Notes: generated by a model not told the origin, from the sequence alone. Counted from the stretch's first letter, positions 45,463-59,260 are shown. The stretch is DNA of 64,000 nt from Glandiceps talaboti (GCF_964340395.1 NC_135562.1:5307634-5371633); one strand, 5' to 3'. A program made the numbers and translations.

Positions 45463-46189
45463 CTTTGACACTTTGACATTTGACGATTTGCTACTGATTG
45501 GGGTATTTTAGTGCCGTTGTCTCAATACTACTTTCAGCTAGTCATGTATGTGATGACTGAGCTTCAGTGTATCAGGCTCATAACATAAAAGCACATCCAT
45601 GAACCAATTTGAATTTTGTTGGTTCCATTACAAATGGAAAGAACATGTATTGCATAACATGTATAGAGTGTATTTTGTTAGATTGCGCTGCAAGTAATGC
45701 ACTTGGGGTAAACGATTTCAAAAAATTTCATTTTGAAGTCAATCGGAGACCTGCTGCGAAAACACATTCCCTTTCAAGCATAATTGCCAAGAGCTATTTT
45801 CACATCGGACTCCTGAATACAAACTCAGCGGTGCATTGTATGAAATGATCGTAGACCTGAATAAATTCATTAATGCTTGTCATAGAAACTATACTTAGGA
45901 TGAAAGGCAAAGACTGAGTAGAACATTTCACAAATTGCACTCACAAACAAACTATATTTCTATTGGCAAAATATAATGTACACTTTTACTAGTAAGTGTG
46001 TGGGATGAAAAACATTGCAGTGGATAAGTGGCCAACTCAAGGCAATCCTGCTTGTAGTACATTTTGGGAAACAATCATTCGATAACATGATTTTATTATT
46101 TTTATGATGCCTGGAAAAAAGAAATACTATGGAAAAGGTACCATGTCACAGAAATTCTGGGATTTGTGGTAAAAAATCAATAAAAAATT

Positions 46190-46545
46190 AATCCACATTT
46201 TTTTTTCATTTTGATCAAAAAAAAACAAGTGTATGGAAAATCTACAATTATTAGGGAATTTTTCATTTTGATTTTTTAAAAAAACAAGTGTATGGAAAAT
46301 GTACAATTATTAAGGAAATTATCTGGTTTTTAATTCTCTGGTTTTCTCTCTCTTTTTTTTTTGAAAACATTCACCAATAACAATGCACATTTCATTGTTT
46401 GTAATTTCCTAAAAAGTGTAGGGAAAGGTACAATTTTCAAGGAAATTCTTCTTCTTCTTTTTTAAATTCACAATAACAATCTATCATTTGTGATTCCTTA
46501 AAAAATGTAGAGAAAAGATACAATTCTTACAGAAATTCTGTTTAT
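46190..46545 (+). repeat. Degenerate tandem repeat, about 70-bp units
   Basis: AAAAACAAGTGTATGGAAAA, TGTACAATTATTA and AGGAAATT recur four times with drift. Confidence 0.7.
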
Positions 46546-46887
46546 ACATTTTGGAAAGGATTCATCTGAAGTATTCCGAGATTCTGCCACCAAAAATTGT
46601 CAGGTATAATTGTTAAAATAATTCTTACATATATGTTGAATTTTTCTTTCTCAAAATACTTTTAAATTGTTATTCTTGTTTTAATAATTACAACTAATTT
46701 CATTCTGATGTGATATGTCTAGTAGGAAAGATTAAACCATCATAAAATATTTCACTTTTAATTTATACTGTAAATAAATTCATTCTTTTTCTACTTCAGA
46801 TTAGTCAGTAACTTTCTTTTCTGACAAGCAATTTTAGAATTCCTTCCTGACCAAAAATGAACAGTAACTTTGAGGTCTATAACTTAC

Positions 46888-46943
46888 AGATAAAATGTTC
46901 CTTTTCCTCGGCGTTTATATGTAACTGTGCAGGTATCATTATC
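46888..46943 (-). other. Possible 56-nt exon (minus), unassigned
   Basis: It is flanked by CTTTCACTTCCATTTAG and TATCT/GTAAGT, a good acceptor and donor in the TRPN orientation. One frame has an ATG near its start (MIPAQLHINAEEKEHFI). It does not match TRPN in any obvious way and its phase (1 at the end) does not fit the next known exon directly, so an extra exon would be needed. Possibly a leader exon or chance. Confidence 0.2.
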
Positions 46944-49900
46944 CTAAATGGAAGTGAAAGTACACTATTGCTGACTTTTAATAATTTTATTCCAGTCTTT
47001 TTGCCATAAATTTGTGAAATAGATCCAAGGAAAACAGTAAATGGAGAAATAACATTCCTTCACAACTTCAAATATTCATCTATAATATCACCCAGTGCAC
47101 TCTGACTTGAAGAACAAAATGTTGGAACAATTTAGAACTGTTGAAGGGGGAAAAAAGCACTGCATGGCTGCACTGATGACTACAATTTTGTGGGTTTTAC
47201 ATAACTGTTCCGATTCCGTTGTAACACTGCAATAAGATAGCCAGACACCAATTGACGACTTAAAAGCTGATCCAATTACATCTATGAAAGGTAAGTCAAT
47301 ATGTCAATTGGTTGCTATGCCAACCATGAGGGAAGCTAAGTTAGGAAGCCATCTTTGCTGTGTTAGTGAAAAAGGCAGTGAATGTTTGTAGCTACAATTA
47401 TGACTACATTATCTAATTCACTACTGATTGTTTGAATTTGTGACATGAGAGAGCTAATGCACTTTTCTTTTCAATTCTGTATGTATTTAAATTGACCTCA
47501 ACCTACCCATTAACAAGAAAAACAAGCTACATTTAAAACGATTTTCAGACAAGTAGAAAAGTCTATTTGATTTTAAACATGGATGGAAATTGCACAAGTC
47601 TACATCCCTGATCTATGTTGATGATAGTTCTCACCTACAATCATGAATGTAGATAAAGCTATCATAGACACAGATCAGTAATGTAGACAGACTAGGAAGA
47701 GGGTAAGGGACTGAACAAGTTAAGTCCATAGCAAAATCTATCAAAACAGGGGTTTAGAAAAGTATGCTACCAGAAAAGTATATATTTATTCTGGGATGGG
47801 AGAGATAATGGCCTTAAAAAGTTATTCCACTAGTAGAAAAAGAAAATTATACCAAGGATGCCTAATGGTTGTAAACAGGATAGAGGGTAAGGGACTTTAG
47901 TTGAAGTCTACAGAAAATATACTCAAACACAGATGGAGAGGGAATGGAAGTTGATATACACCATTTTACATTTTTATATTTTTTTCGTATATTGCAAAGT
48001 ACGTTGTAGTACTACATGTACAGACCACAAATTTGCTGTAACAAAATTTTATGGTATACAAATCAATGTCATCGAAGAACTTGGAAATTACAGACTAAAA
48101 TACAAATTTTGCAATTTAAGGTTAAAAATTAAAACAGTTCAAAATCAGTATTAAAACGAAAAAATACTGTCTAAAAGTTACAAAGTAAATTATAATATAT
48201 AACTTATAAGTAAACTATCACTTAAAAGTCAAACTACAGCCTTCAATTTGAGCTAAATGTAGTAAAAATGACATCAAAGTACGTGAAAAATACAAAATAC
48301 TTTGTAAAATAACTTGGAAAGCAATTTTATCAAAATTTCAAAATATAATTTTTTCAAAATGCGATTAAAATGAAAAATAATCCAACACAACTTTGCATAA
48401 AGGTTCACTATCAAAGAATGAGAATTGGCATTTCAGAAACATTAAACGTTATGGTAGAATCAGGCAATCAAAAAACAAACATTTCTTCAACATACATGTG
48501 TAAGTAGTTCATGTACACTGGTTTTTGCCTACTCTCAACTTCCTGATGGAGTATTGCATTTCACGGAAAACAAATAGAGATGATATTGAATTCGAATAAT
48601 TTCATTGCTGGAAGCAAACTAATCAATTTAACCTACTAAAGTGTGGCAATGAACTGTGAGTATATTTTACAATAATTCTAGCAAAGTGACTGGTTTAATT
48701 CACTGGTACTGTTTCTAAGGTAAAAGAAAAATCAATATGTGTTATAATATGTTAGATGTTAAACGGTATGTATAGCCTCAGAAAATAAGGTCAGGATTTT
48801 ATTTTATTTTATTTTATTTTGATTTATCTTTTGAAGTGTTTTCCTTTTTGAAAAATATTGCTTTGATCTGAAAACAAACAAAATGTTGGTTAGAATACCC
48901 CTTCTGTGAGAATTTGATGAAATATGTACAGACGTCACTGGGGAAAGAAAACAAATGTGCATGAAGGTCAGCAAGACAGAATTTCTTATTTTTTAGTTTT
49001 AAATTTTTTAAAAATTTTTTTAGGGTTGGTCACTTTAACTAGGATAAGTCTGGTTATCGGAAAGACTTTTTTTTTGCGTTAATTAAATTAATGATTTATG
49101 TTGAGGTCAAAGATCAGAACCTCATTTCTATAGTTGCGACACAACTTGACCTGTTTCTGAAAACTTGACACTTAGAATGGTTTTACTGAAAGGAAAAATT
49201 TACTAAAAAGTCAGAGAATAAAGCAAAATAAGGAATTAATAGACAAGTTTGGTTAAAAACATAATTTACACCACTTTGTTCATTCTGGCATTGAAAAGAA
49301 ATTATTTCCTTTAGAAAAAAGCATCATAATGATCCTCAAAACAGTCCAGTAGCAACTGTCTGCAGAAAGGTAGCAATCTTCTTTTCACTCCCGAGTGACT
49401 GACTACGAGTACTAATTACTTAACTCCTTTTGTGTTTAAAATAGTAATTCCACACTGTTTCAAAACAAGAAACTTTCAATCTCTGTTATTCATACACAGT
49501 AAGTCCCTCTTCTTCATACGTGTCTCAGGTGAGACATTTATCACAAATAAATAATGACTCCAACTGGACTCATCAACCACGATTCATTGACGAGAGAAAA
49601 TGATGTACAAAGTTTGATATTGAGACTAGAGATGTAAAGTTTGATGGCTTTTCTGCAACAATAAAATCAATCACTTAAAAGTATATACGATATTGCGACC
49701 TAAGACTTGACATGAAATAAGATATTTCTCATCCTGATGGAGTCCTCCATAAACTAAACCAATCTTACAAATGACTATAATCCGTCACCTTTGACAGAAT
49801 CGATACGGAAACATGGATTTTCCATTTTCCTGATTTTTCTTATTTCCTGTTGGGTTGTGAAGTAGAACACTTTTAAGTTTTAAATGGAATTTGTTATCAG

Positions 49901-50005
49901 TACATGTATAAAGTTAATTTTTGTTTTTAACAATTTGACACTGTGACAAAATAATTGACGATATAAGCATGACACAAACATGGATAACAATTCTATACTG
50001 GTGAG
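46944..50005. other. Non-coding sequence, nothing recognised
   Basis: AT-rich DNA without a convincing exon. A palindromic X-box-like GGTTGCTATGCCAACC occurs at about 47307. Confidence 0.35.
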
Positions 50006-50460
50006 TGCCTAACCCTAACCCTAACTGCATAACCTTAACTATCATTTCATCTATGGTTTTATCCTATACAATGTATTCTATTCAACATCCCTAACCCTAA
50101 TGTCATAGTCTCCATCATTTTATCAACTTTATCCTGTATTCTAACATCCCTAACCCTAATATCACAATCTCCATCATTTTATCAACTTTATCCTGTATTC
50201 TAACATCCCTAACCCTAATGTCATAGTCTCCATCATTTTATCAACTTTATCTTCTATTCTAACATCCCTAACTCTAATATCACAGTCTCCTTCATTGTAT
50301 CAACTTTATCCTGTATTCTAACATCCCTAACCCTAATATCACAATCTCCATCATTTTATCAACTTTATCCTGTATTCTAACATCCCTAACCCTAATATCA
50401 CAATCTCCATCATTTTATCAACTTTATCCTGTATTCTAACATCCCTAACCCTGTCACAGA
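50005..50460 (+). repeat. 59-bp minisatellite containing telomere-like CCCTAACCCTAA words
   Basis: At least six units of ACATCCCTAACCCTAAT(A/G), TCACAATCTCCATCATTTTA and TCAACTTTATCCTGTATTCT. Just before it is TAACCCTAACCCTAACTGCA. It is an interstitial array, not a telomere. Confidence 0.9.
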
Positions 50461-50670
50461 CTTCACTGGGTCATCTGATTTCTAAAATACTCCACGCTGT
50501 GCAACACATATACTGAACCCAGATTGCTTCAGAAAAATCTATTACTTCTCAAGGCAGTACATGTCCACAATGTCTCTACCAATTGACCCATGTGTGAATA
50601 TCAGTATTGATCCAGTGAGGAACTGGCTTGAAGTTTACTTGTCAAAACTTAAATCCACAGATCTGTCGTA

Positions 50671-51106
50671 ACTTAGGAGCGATTGCACAATGTCACATAA
50701 GCTAAATAAGAAGTTTGTTTAAGGTGAAGGGGTCTGGCGTCAATGCGATTGCTGAACTTCATTTTTTCACATCTAACCAAATTTCACTCCTTCAATGACA
50801 ACACTTTTCAATTTACTACTGAGATGTTGATGATAAGTTGATAAAAATGTTCTTCTAATATGAGATATGGTGATGGGTTTCTTGTAGTATTTTTTAATGT
50901 GTTTACAATCATGCTTTTACATTACATTGATCTTAGTGGTGTGATCATGGTTTACAGCATATAGAAATGTTTGATGTCGCACTTGTGAGCATTCATTTAG
51001 AGGGAGGGGGGAGGGGGAGGGGGAGGGGAAGGGTTTTTGACCTACATGAATGATGTTCATTTGTTGAGGTTGGGCAACATTGTGCAATCGTCCCTTAGGA
51101 TAAGAG
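50671..51106 (+). mobile_element. MITE family H, complete copy
   Basis: The ends TTAGGAGCGATTGCACAATG and CATTGTGCAATCGTCCCTTA are inverted repeats. About 435 bp. Its interior (ATTTACTACTGAGATGTTGA, CATGGTTTACA, CGCACTTGTGAG) is repeated in the same orientation at 63156-63512. A GGGGGAGGGGG tract lies near 51000. Confidence 0.8.
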
Positions 51107-51394
51107 ATCAATAAACCAATACACCTCACTGGGAGTTGGAGTCTTTGCTATAATAAGTGCAATAATGATCCTAAAGTAGAAAAAAGAACTCAATAACTGC
51201 AAATACTTCACCGGAAGACTCAATTTTATTCAGATTATGCAAACATTTCAACCAGTAGATCCATTCCTGGTATTTGAATTTTACTACCTAGGTGTGTCAT
51301 ACACATTTGACAAATAACAATTATCAATATCATTCAATATCTTGGTCAACACCATGATTTCTGCACAAAGCACCACACATGCATATGAAAATAA

Positions 51395-51680
51395 GTCAAC
51401 CTTCTCATTCTATTTTGACCCTCTAGTACTAGTGTAGTAGCAGTTAAATGCTATTACAGGTACTGAGAATAAGTCAACCTTCTTGTTCTATTTTGACCCT
51501 CTAGTAGAAGTAAAATTCTTTCACAGGTACTGAGAATAAGCCAATTACCTTCTTCTTGTTCTATTTTGACCCTCTAGCATGATATAAAATGCTATTGCAG
51601 GTACAATAAGTCAACCTTCTGGTTTCTATTTTGACCCTCTAGCAAGAGGTAAAATGTTATTGCAGGTACTGAGAATTGGA
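51395..51680 (+). repeat. Minisatellite, about 73-bp units
   Basis: Four units of AATAAGTCAACCTTCT, TTCTATTTTGACCCTCTAG and AAATGCTATTGCAGGTAC. Confidence 0.85.
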
Positions 51681-52139
51681 TACATGGAACATATGAATAT
51701 TGATAACTTATACGGTAGATTTTGAAGCTCAGATAATCCACTATCTATCTCAATAATAATATATTCATAATAACCTGTATAAATGGCCAATCGATCTTCA
51801 AAGACCTGGGCACAAATATCTATATACATGTATTCTATGAATACATGCTAATCAATAGTCAACTCAAGAAAAATATAACTTCATTTTGAAAATTTTAATT
51901 CCATAAAAAATCCAATAAAGAGAAGTAGGTGGTATTGATATTCGATTTCCTAAACTTAGCTTGATCACCACTTTCTTCTCCGTGTAATTATGATGTAATT
52001 GCTTCTTTTTGTGATGTATCGACAAATCTATACACACCAGAAAATCTTGGCCATTTAGAAATCAATGATTCAATAACACTGTCTACTGTGCAATGTATAG
52101 GCAGACTAGAAATATACTAGTTTTGACATACATTGAAGT

Positions 52140-52815
52140 GATGGAGTATCTAGGTTTTGTTCCCCTTGACAAAATTTTATATAAATCAAATTTGCTTCTT
52201 TTTTTTGGGTAGTTTTTATATTATCTTATTTCCATTTTGAAATAAAATGCTTTAACTTTAAGTATTAACTAGTTCTAGGAATTGGTAACACAATTAAGCT
52301 TTTAAAAGACTTACTTTAAAGTAAAATCCCTGTAAATGGTTCTACTTTAAATTTACACTAATTTCTTCTCTTTTTTGTTTAGCTTTTCTGTGATTTTTAT
52401 GTTACTTACAAACTTTTTCTAGGAATTGGTAAAAAAATTAAGCTGTAAAGAAATTCAAATTTACTAAATCTCTATAAACTGTTTTGTCGCCAAAACTATC
52501 ATTAAAAATTTGTTTGTTTTTCTGTCATTTTTATCACACTTTTAGTTTTTAGTTTTGGAAAAATTGCTACTTATAATCTTTTTCTAGTAATTGATGACAA
52601 AATTCAGCAGTAAACATTTTAAAATTTACAAAATCTTTATAAATTGTTGTCCCGCCAAAATTAACAAACCAGAAATTGTTTGCTTCTCTATAATTTGTAT
52701 CATACTTTATCTTCATTTTGAAATAAAATGCTACCTATCAACTTGTACTAGTATTTGGGAACGAGATTATGCTGCAAAAAGTTGAAAATTTATTAAAATG
52801 TCATAAAATGTTTCA
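52140..52815 (+). repeat. Degenerate tandem repeat, about 155-bp units
   Basis: Three to four drifting units with TTTTGAAATAAAATGCT, CTAGGAATTGGTAA, AAATTTACTAAATC and TATAAACTGTT. Confidence 0.65.
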
Positions 52816-54780
52816 AATTCAATATGGACATCACAAAAATCATTTGTGAATAAAGTTCCTTGAAGAGCCCAACAATTGCAAAAACCACAATACAAAGCTT
52901 TTTTTGTACTCATTCACTGTAGATATAGCAAAAATACCTGTCATTGAAACTATAGAAAACAAGTACTTTGGAATATTCAGACTGTTTTGTATATTTACTG
53001 TCGACACAGTAAAAATGTCCTGCTTTTTGTGATGACATGTTGCACTGCTAGAATACCTGTAGATTTTAATCTCCTTGACACCACTCATGGTCTGTAACAA
53101 ATCACATTATTCTAATGGTATTATCAGAAGTGGTAACTCCATCCCATCCTTCAAAGTGTTTGATGACAACACAGACATGGGTGCATTTCATAGAATGGCC
53201 CTATTCAAGTCATCGTATGTGCATTTCCTAGGATTGCTATTAACTATATGTTAGTCCTACACACATATGTAAAAGAACAGAGATATACATGTACTTGACC
53301 CATATGCCCGATGGAAGATGAACTCAACTTTAAGCTACCAATCTAGCATTTAAGCCATGTTAGCCATGTTAAAGTTGTACTTTTTCATTCTTTTTCATTA
53401 CTATTTACCCAACTGGGCTTTAGAGGCAGTCTGCAGGCATTCATATGTAATGACAGAACATAGAATTACTGTAGATCTTCACGATAGTTTTACATGTATG
53501 AAGGTAATCAGTACTTAGGAGTCATGAATATTTATAATATATCCTGCTACTAATTATGCATATCTGTTGACTCCCATGAGACATTGCATGTCCATGGCAA
53601 GGAAATCGACTGGAACAAGGTTCTACTGGGTATTTCTCACCAATCATGCGTAGGTAATCATGAAATAACTCTCCAGAATCCAAAAGTTTACAAAAACACA
53701 TTTATTTCCTTTAGTTTAGTAGTATTCCCTTTTGAGGGGGTCTGGATAATGGATGCAATAGGAGACAGGAATCTCAAATAGATGTGAGGTCCCATGTATG
53801 TGTACATGCAAAGATTTATAATCCAGGGAGTCGCGTCTTACCTTTGTTTCAAAATACTATGGGAATTTCTCATAACGACAACAACGCATAATAATAAGTA
53901 GCGCAACCTTTGAAAATGTGAAAGTGTCACCAGTAATATGATAATTATACCTGAATTCTCACAGCATGCATGGACACAAAATAACTTTATTCAGACTAGT
54001 GTCTCCGCTAATGATAGCTAAATTTTGTTGTTGTGAGTCAAAATGATAAAAATTGGCATTTCTTGTCAGTCACCATATAATAAGAGATAGGGGAACAACA
54101 AATTTTGGTGCGTCACTAGAAATTGTGTGTGTCAGTGGTGTCTCAAATTGGCTTAGAGGGCACACTGATTCAGACAAATTATTCCAGGAACATCCTGTTC
54201 ATTTTTTCTCATTTTCTCATAATATATAACTTAGTGTCATGCAATTCTATCACTGCATCAGATTTGAGAAACCTGCTGAGGCTGAACAATGTGACGTATC
54301 TTACAATCTACCTGTTTTCGGTGAAATTATCAGAATTTGAAGTTGTGGAATATGTAGCCAATACTGCAGTGTTGCACTTAACAAAATACTTTTCTGAGGA
54401 CACTTAGTGACTCTCACAACTGCAGCTGATCAATCACTAGTGTCATACGAATTAATTAAATCTGATTTAAGTCAACATATGTATCAAAATATGTAGGAAT
54501 AGTTCATCTTGGTTAGGATTTCAGTTTCAAACAAAACATGAAACAGCTGTTATGCATTCTGACATTTTATAGAGCACAAAACTTCAGATTTGATTCTGCA
54601 TATACTTCTATGTGTACAGTCATATTCATTGATGATTTTGACAACGTTTCACATACCTGGACAGTAATTACGAAGTCTGGTAAATATGTGTATGTGATCC
54701 ATAGCCCACAGGCTCAACTATCTGGCTTCATAATATCGATCGATCCAGTATATGTGAAGTTAGAAAGCTAAATGTAAAAC
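52816..54780. other. Non-coding sequence; weak exon-like bits only
   Basis: A minus-strand ATG (53871-53873) with an open stretch to a good donor CAAAG/GTAAGA at 53842 could be a leader exon, but nothing in it resembles TRPN. Frames at 54123-54407 and 54538-54771 show no recognisable domain. Confidence 0.25.
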
Positions 54781-54799
54781 CTCTGTGTTACTGTAACAC

Positions 54800-55030
54800 A
54801 TCCTACATGTTTTCGTTGGGGTGGTAAGTACATTTGTACTTGTAGGCAAAATCTAGCTGATCAGCCCCCAAGTTTCCCCTAGTGTTTTTGTTAGGGTGGT
54901 ATTAAAGTAGATAAAATCTATCTTAGTTCCATAGTCATTTTACCAGCGTTCCCTACCAATGTATTTGTTATGGGTGGTAAATACAAGTAAAATCTATCTT
55001 CACCAGCAACATTAATTTATCAGAAGTTCA
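54800..55030 (+). repeat. Degenerate tandem repeat, about 90-bp units
   Basis: GTTTTCGTTGGGGTGGTAA, GTTTTTGTTAGGGTGGTA and GTATTTGTTATGGGTGGTAA head three units with AGTA.AT.AAAATCTATCTT. Confidence 0.65.
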
Positions 55031-56734
55031 CCATCCAAAATTATGGTACAGGTTAATGTATAAAAATTTACCTGTTTTTTTTCCCCTCTGTTTATTAGGT
55101 TACATATACATGTGTACCCTCAAGCACACTGTGCATCAAAATATTCAGAAATGATTTGTTAAGCTTTCGTTTTTCCCAAAATAATTCATGCGGTGCTTAT
55201 GAAAATTGCTATACTTTTCAAACTGATAGTTTATATTAAATTTATAGTTTAATGGTTTTTATAGCATATTTCTGTATTACAATTTAGACTCACAATTCGC
55301 AGTAATCTAGGGCAATGAGACTACTAAAATGTATCTCGACTACCAGATTAATACACTGGTAGTCTGACAAATTCATGAAATCCAATAGAAAATTGTAGCT
55401 GAAACAATTCATATAGCTAAATCAGAGTACCATGCAAGTATACAGGAATTAAATTTGATTCCTGTAGGAGAACAATGTTAGAAATCATTCATTTTGATGA
55501 TTTGAACATTTTCTAACAGCTGAATAACTAAACAATATTTCATGTATATCTGTGGCTATGCAAAACAACAGCATATCCAGGCAGATAGATTGTTATTATT
55601 TCATATAAATCGTTTCATGTATATAATATACAATTTGTCCAATCTAACTGTTCATAGTAAAATCTGAAATTGCTCTTTTCTAATAATTGTGCATTTTCAA
55701 ACTCAAAATTGACACTGTAATAGATATGTATAAGTGCAGATTCCTTTTACAATAGCACGAACACTTATATATGTACAACCAAGCTTACTTAAAAATGTTT
55801 CAAATACTATGTATTAATTCCCCCAACTTCAAAAAAAGAAGATAATTATGGTACAAAGAAAGGCAAAGTATAATTAAAACCAATATTTCCAAAGTAAATG
55901 ATGATCAAACTGAAACACTTGGGTCATTTTTCAACCTTTATCAACAAACCAGTTGCCATGACAACAGATTGAAAGAATATGTACACTTAATAACCAGCCT
56001 TAATGAAGATGGACAATTCCATTTTCTTGAGTAGGTGGGACAGGATGTACAGAGAAATCGCCTAATGCAAATTCATATTGGTGCCCGTGGCAACCAATAT
56101 TGCAATTAAGAATGTTCGGTTTAGCCTTTCGCTGATGACTGCTGTATGTTGCTGGTTTAAGATTTCGCCTCGGGGAGAAACTAGAGGCTAGTCTTTTATT
56201 TCAACCCTGACATTCTAATAATTTATCAGTTTAGCAAACTAATTACTTGGAAGTTATAAGTAAACTAAATGTATGTTCCATGTGCATCCGTGTACGTCAA
56301 GATCAAATTTATCAATACTGATCTCTGTTGGAATAATGCAGAAAATAATCACAAGTTATGATTTCAGTTGTCGTTCTCCAGTGCGTGACGTGACATTTTA
56401 ATTCCTAATATTATTAACTTTCTGACCTGATAATGTGTTAACAGGACAGAGCTAGTGCACCTATCTAACTTAAGACACCTTGTATTAAACTACCCAAGAA
56501 GGTATGAACATTTCTTACAGGAACAAAAATTAGAAGCAAATTTTCACTAACATCTCGTCCGTTTTACAAGCAGTGTACTACAAAGGGCTGTTATACATTG
56601 TAACGTCTAGTAAAGTTACGATGAAAATTTCTACACAGTCAAAATAATTTCTGGAAGTGGATCCTAAATTTCACTGACATCTTGTCAGCATTACCAGGGT
56701 TATACATTTTACTAGCTGTACACAATTACATAAT
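55031..56734. other. Non-coding sequence, nothing recognised
   Basis: One X-box-like 14-mer, GTTGCCATGACAAC, lies at 55952-55965. No exon seen. Confidence 0.35.
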
Positions 56735-57180
56735 ACTCCCCAGTATTTTTATTCGTTCAGCCAAGGAAAAATACAGGTGACCTAAGGGACCCTGTCGCTA
56801 CAATTTGCTAACCCTTACAAGGCTCGCATTTAACTTTTGGGCTTGGTAGTCAAATTTCTCCATGTGAATTGTTTCAGCTACAATTTGCCATTGATTTCAA
56901 TTGGTCTAACAAACTACCACATTATAAATTTGGTAATCAAGATACAATGTTTGATAGTCCATATGCCCTAGACAACTAATAGTTTAGAACCGTGCCTTAG
57001 GGGGTCACCAGCTGAATGAAGAAAGATATTGTGGAATAATACAATTTTACCCTTATGCATTATTTATGAAAAATCATCAAAAATAATAACAATTTGGAAA
57101 TCATATTTCAAGCACTACAGAACCATGACATAGACACGGGTTGTTGTGATGTAGAATGACATGGTAACATTATCCATATT
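56735..57180 (+). repeat. Foldback repeat family D, diverged copy
   Basis: GTTCAGCCAAGGAAAAATAC, GGTGACCTAAGGG, GTCACCAGCTGAATGAAG, AAATCATATTTCAAGCACTA and CATAGACACGGGTTGTTG follow the order of the copy at 31325-31640. Confidence 0.6.
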
Positions 57181-58570
57181 TTCTGTTCAAAGACAATAAC
57201 CTGGCTGGTGCATGGTATATAATATGGGCTGCAATCCCATGTTACACTCAGACGCATAAAACGAGAAGTTAGTGAGAAAATTCAAGTCCCATCTTTAATA
57301 TTTTACATATTATTACTATCAGTACTATTATGTAGACATATGACGTAGAAATCAGTTAATTTCAGATAATTTTATATCATTATGAAGTGACTCACAGGAA
57401 ACTTAAATCATCTCATCATCATTTTTACCTAGCAAGGACTTCTCCTTATAGTTGGAAGTTCACTGACTTTTAGCTTACAGTTCTGTCTATTTAACCATCT
57501 TCAGGTCAAATTCTTGTAAAGGTTAATGACTGTGATATGATTAAGTTGGGTTAATACAGTAAACAGATATTTTTGCTACTAGAATATTTTGCAATTTTAG
57601 TCTTCAGCTAATTCTCAAATAATTTTCACTAATTACATGATTAGTACATTGTGTTCATGGACAAGAAGGCATTTTAGTCACTACTTATGTTAATTTTGCA
57701 TTTTTGTCTTCTGGTGAAATAAGCGAAAAAAAGTCTTCAGCAAATATGTCCATGTTTACAGGAACTTGCTACCATTGGCAATATTGTCCTTCAATATCTG
57801 TTCCTTAGGTTAAGTTACTTATCAATTTGATAGGTTTTTAAACCAATTCTTTCAACTTTTGTTTGACATCTTTACTACCCTATAAAATTATGGTTGATAT
57901 TCCAAAATAATTTTTTGAAAATTACATGATGGGGAAAAATTAATTTCTGTTCAAAATTTATGGAAAAAAAACGATGAAGTGAAAGTTTGATGACATCAAA
58001 TTCTCCGCAATATCAATTCTGTTGTTTCCTAGCAACAGTCATTGAACGTGCAATACCCAGGTAAGACAGTAATCAAACTGGTCTTTTTAAGATTTAATAT
58101 TCAATGGAGACAAAGAAACACAACAGGTGTTCACTGCTAACTTTTATGTCATTTCAATGGACTAATTATCTCACTTGCTATAAAATAAATTTTTCTTTTT
58201 CCTGTATTATTGAGCACATCTATGTTGATGGAAAGGCAAGGCTATCACTTTCCATTCTGGCCTCCTATGGGGCAAATTATTCTTTCCAATAAAAGTGAAA
58301 AGTGATTCCCTGTTGTTTTCTACAATCTAGTACCTTTAAGGGGGTCATGCCATTTTAAAACTGACGCACAATTAACGCAATTTCTTCGTTTTAGTTTAAC
58401 CCCCTCTCCCTTAAAATGAAATGTCTTAATGCGAAATGGGAAAATGAACGACCTGTCCTACATGTATGTATCATATACCATGACATCGATAAATGCAACA
58501 AACTCGAACTGCAATTCAAATTGTAAAACGTTTTACTGTCTCTGCAAAACATAGCTTCAACTGGAAATTG
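57181..58570. other. Non-coding sequence, nothing recognised
   Basis: CATTTTAAAACTGACGCA at about 58353 recurs in the same orientation at about 63517. No exon seen. Confidence 0.3.
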
Positions 58571-59260
58571 TATTTACCAGTTCTCATGCTTTTTAGCCTT
58601 CAAGTTGTTTCTTGTTGAGTCATTTTTATTCGCACATTTCCGTAATTTATGCACGTTGATTTTGACTATTGCACGGCGATGGTGATGAACACGTTGACGG
58701 CGGCCGTGGCTTTCACATGCATGTTTCAACTATCACATGAAAACATCTACAAATCTGTTTGGAATTACTAAACTATTGCTGAATAATTATTTCAAGCGAT
58801 CAAACTTCTGATTTTCACGTTAATAGAAGGATTGAATCAACATCAGTCGATCGATCAACTTGTTGTGAGTGATGAAATAAACGTTTGCAATACCACATTA
58901 TGTACGACACTTTAGTCCAAGTTTAGAAGTCACGTCAAACAAGTGACATCTCATCGGTAATTTCCGGATTTACATTCATATTAGTTTCACGTTATACCCC
59001 AACATGTCCAAACTTAGAACCTTCGCGTAGGTGGATTTTGGCAACGTCCTCTCCACATAGTCTATTCAAATCAATTATCGTGAAGGTCCTTTAAAAGTTG
59101 CCACTACAATTGAACGATCGACTTATCTCGTACCCACTTCGTTAACTTTCGTTGACAAGATCACATGTCGATACCTATGTAGTGGAGTGCAGTGTTGTTT
59201 ATATTTGTGTACGATGAATCTCATATCATCGTGTCTAAACAGCTAAGCCGTCTAGAATTT
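58571..59260 (-). promoter_or_regulatory. CpG-enriched island; candidate promoter/first exon of TRPN
   Basis: CpG is clearly more frequent here than in the surrounding DNA (GCACGGCGATGG, ACGTTGACGGCGGCCG, TCGATCGATC, AACGATCGAC, CTTCGCGTAGG). On the minus strand, a segment from about 58740 ends at a plausible donor, GAACTG/GTAAAT at 58578, just after an ATG (CATGAGAACTG). It is about 19.5 kb upstream of the first proven TRPN exon and in the right orientation. This is composition-based inference, with no TATA box or product evidence. Confidence 0.3.

Noticed and set aside
45098-45511. Six overlapping open frames of about 100-137 aa on both strands
   Set aside because: They come from a 24-bp minisatellite that lacks stops in every frame.
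50005-50460. Chromosome end (telomere)
   Set aside because: The motif is embedded in a 59-bp unit and flanked on both sides by ordinary DNA.
53842-53871. Start exon of TRPN (M-R-N-S-H...)
   Set aside because: Good donor and ATG, but no resemblance to a TRPN leader and no supporting context; kept only as a remark.
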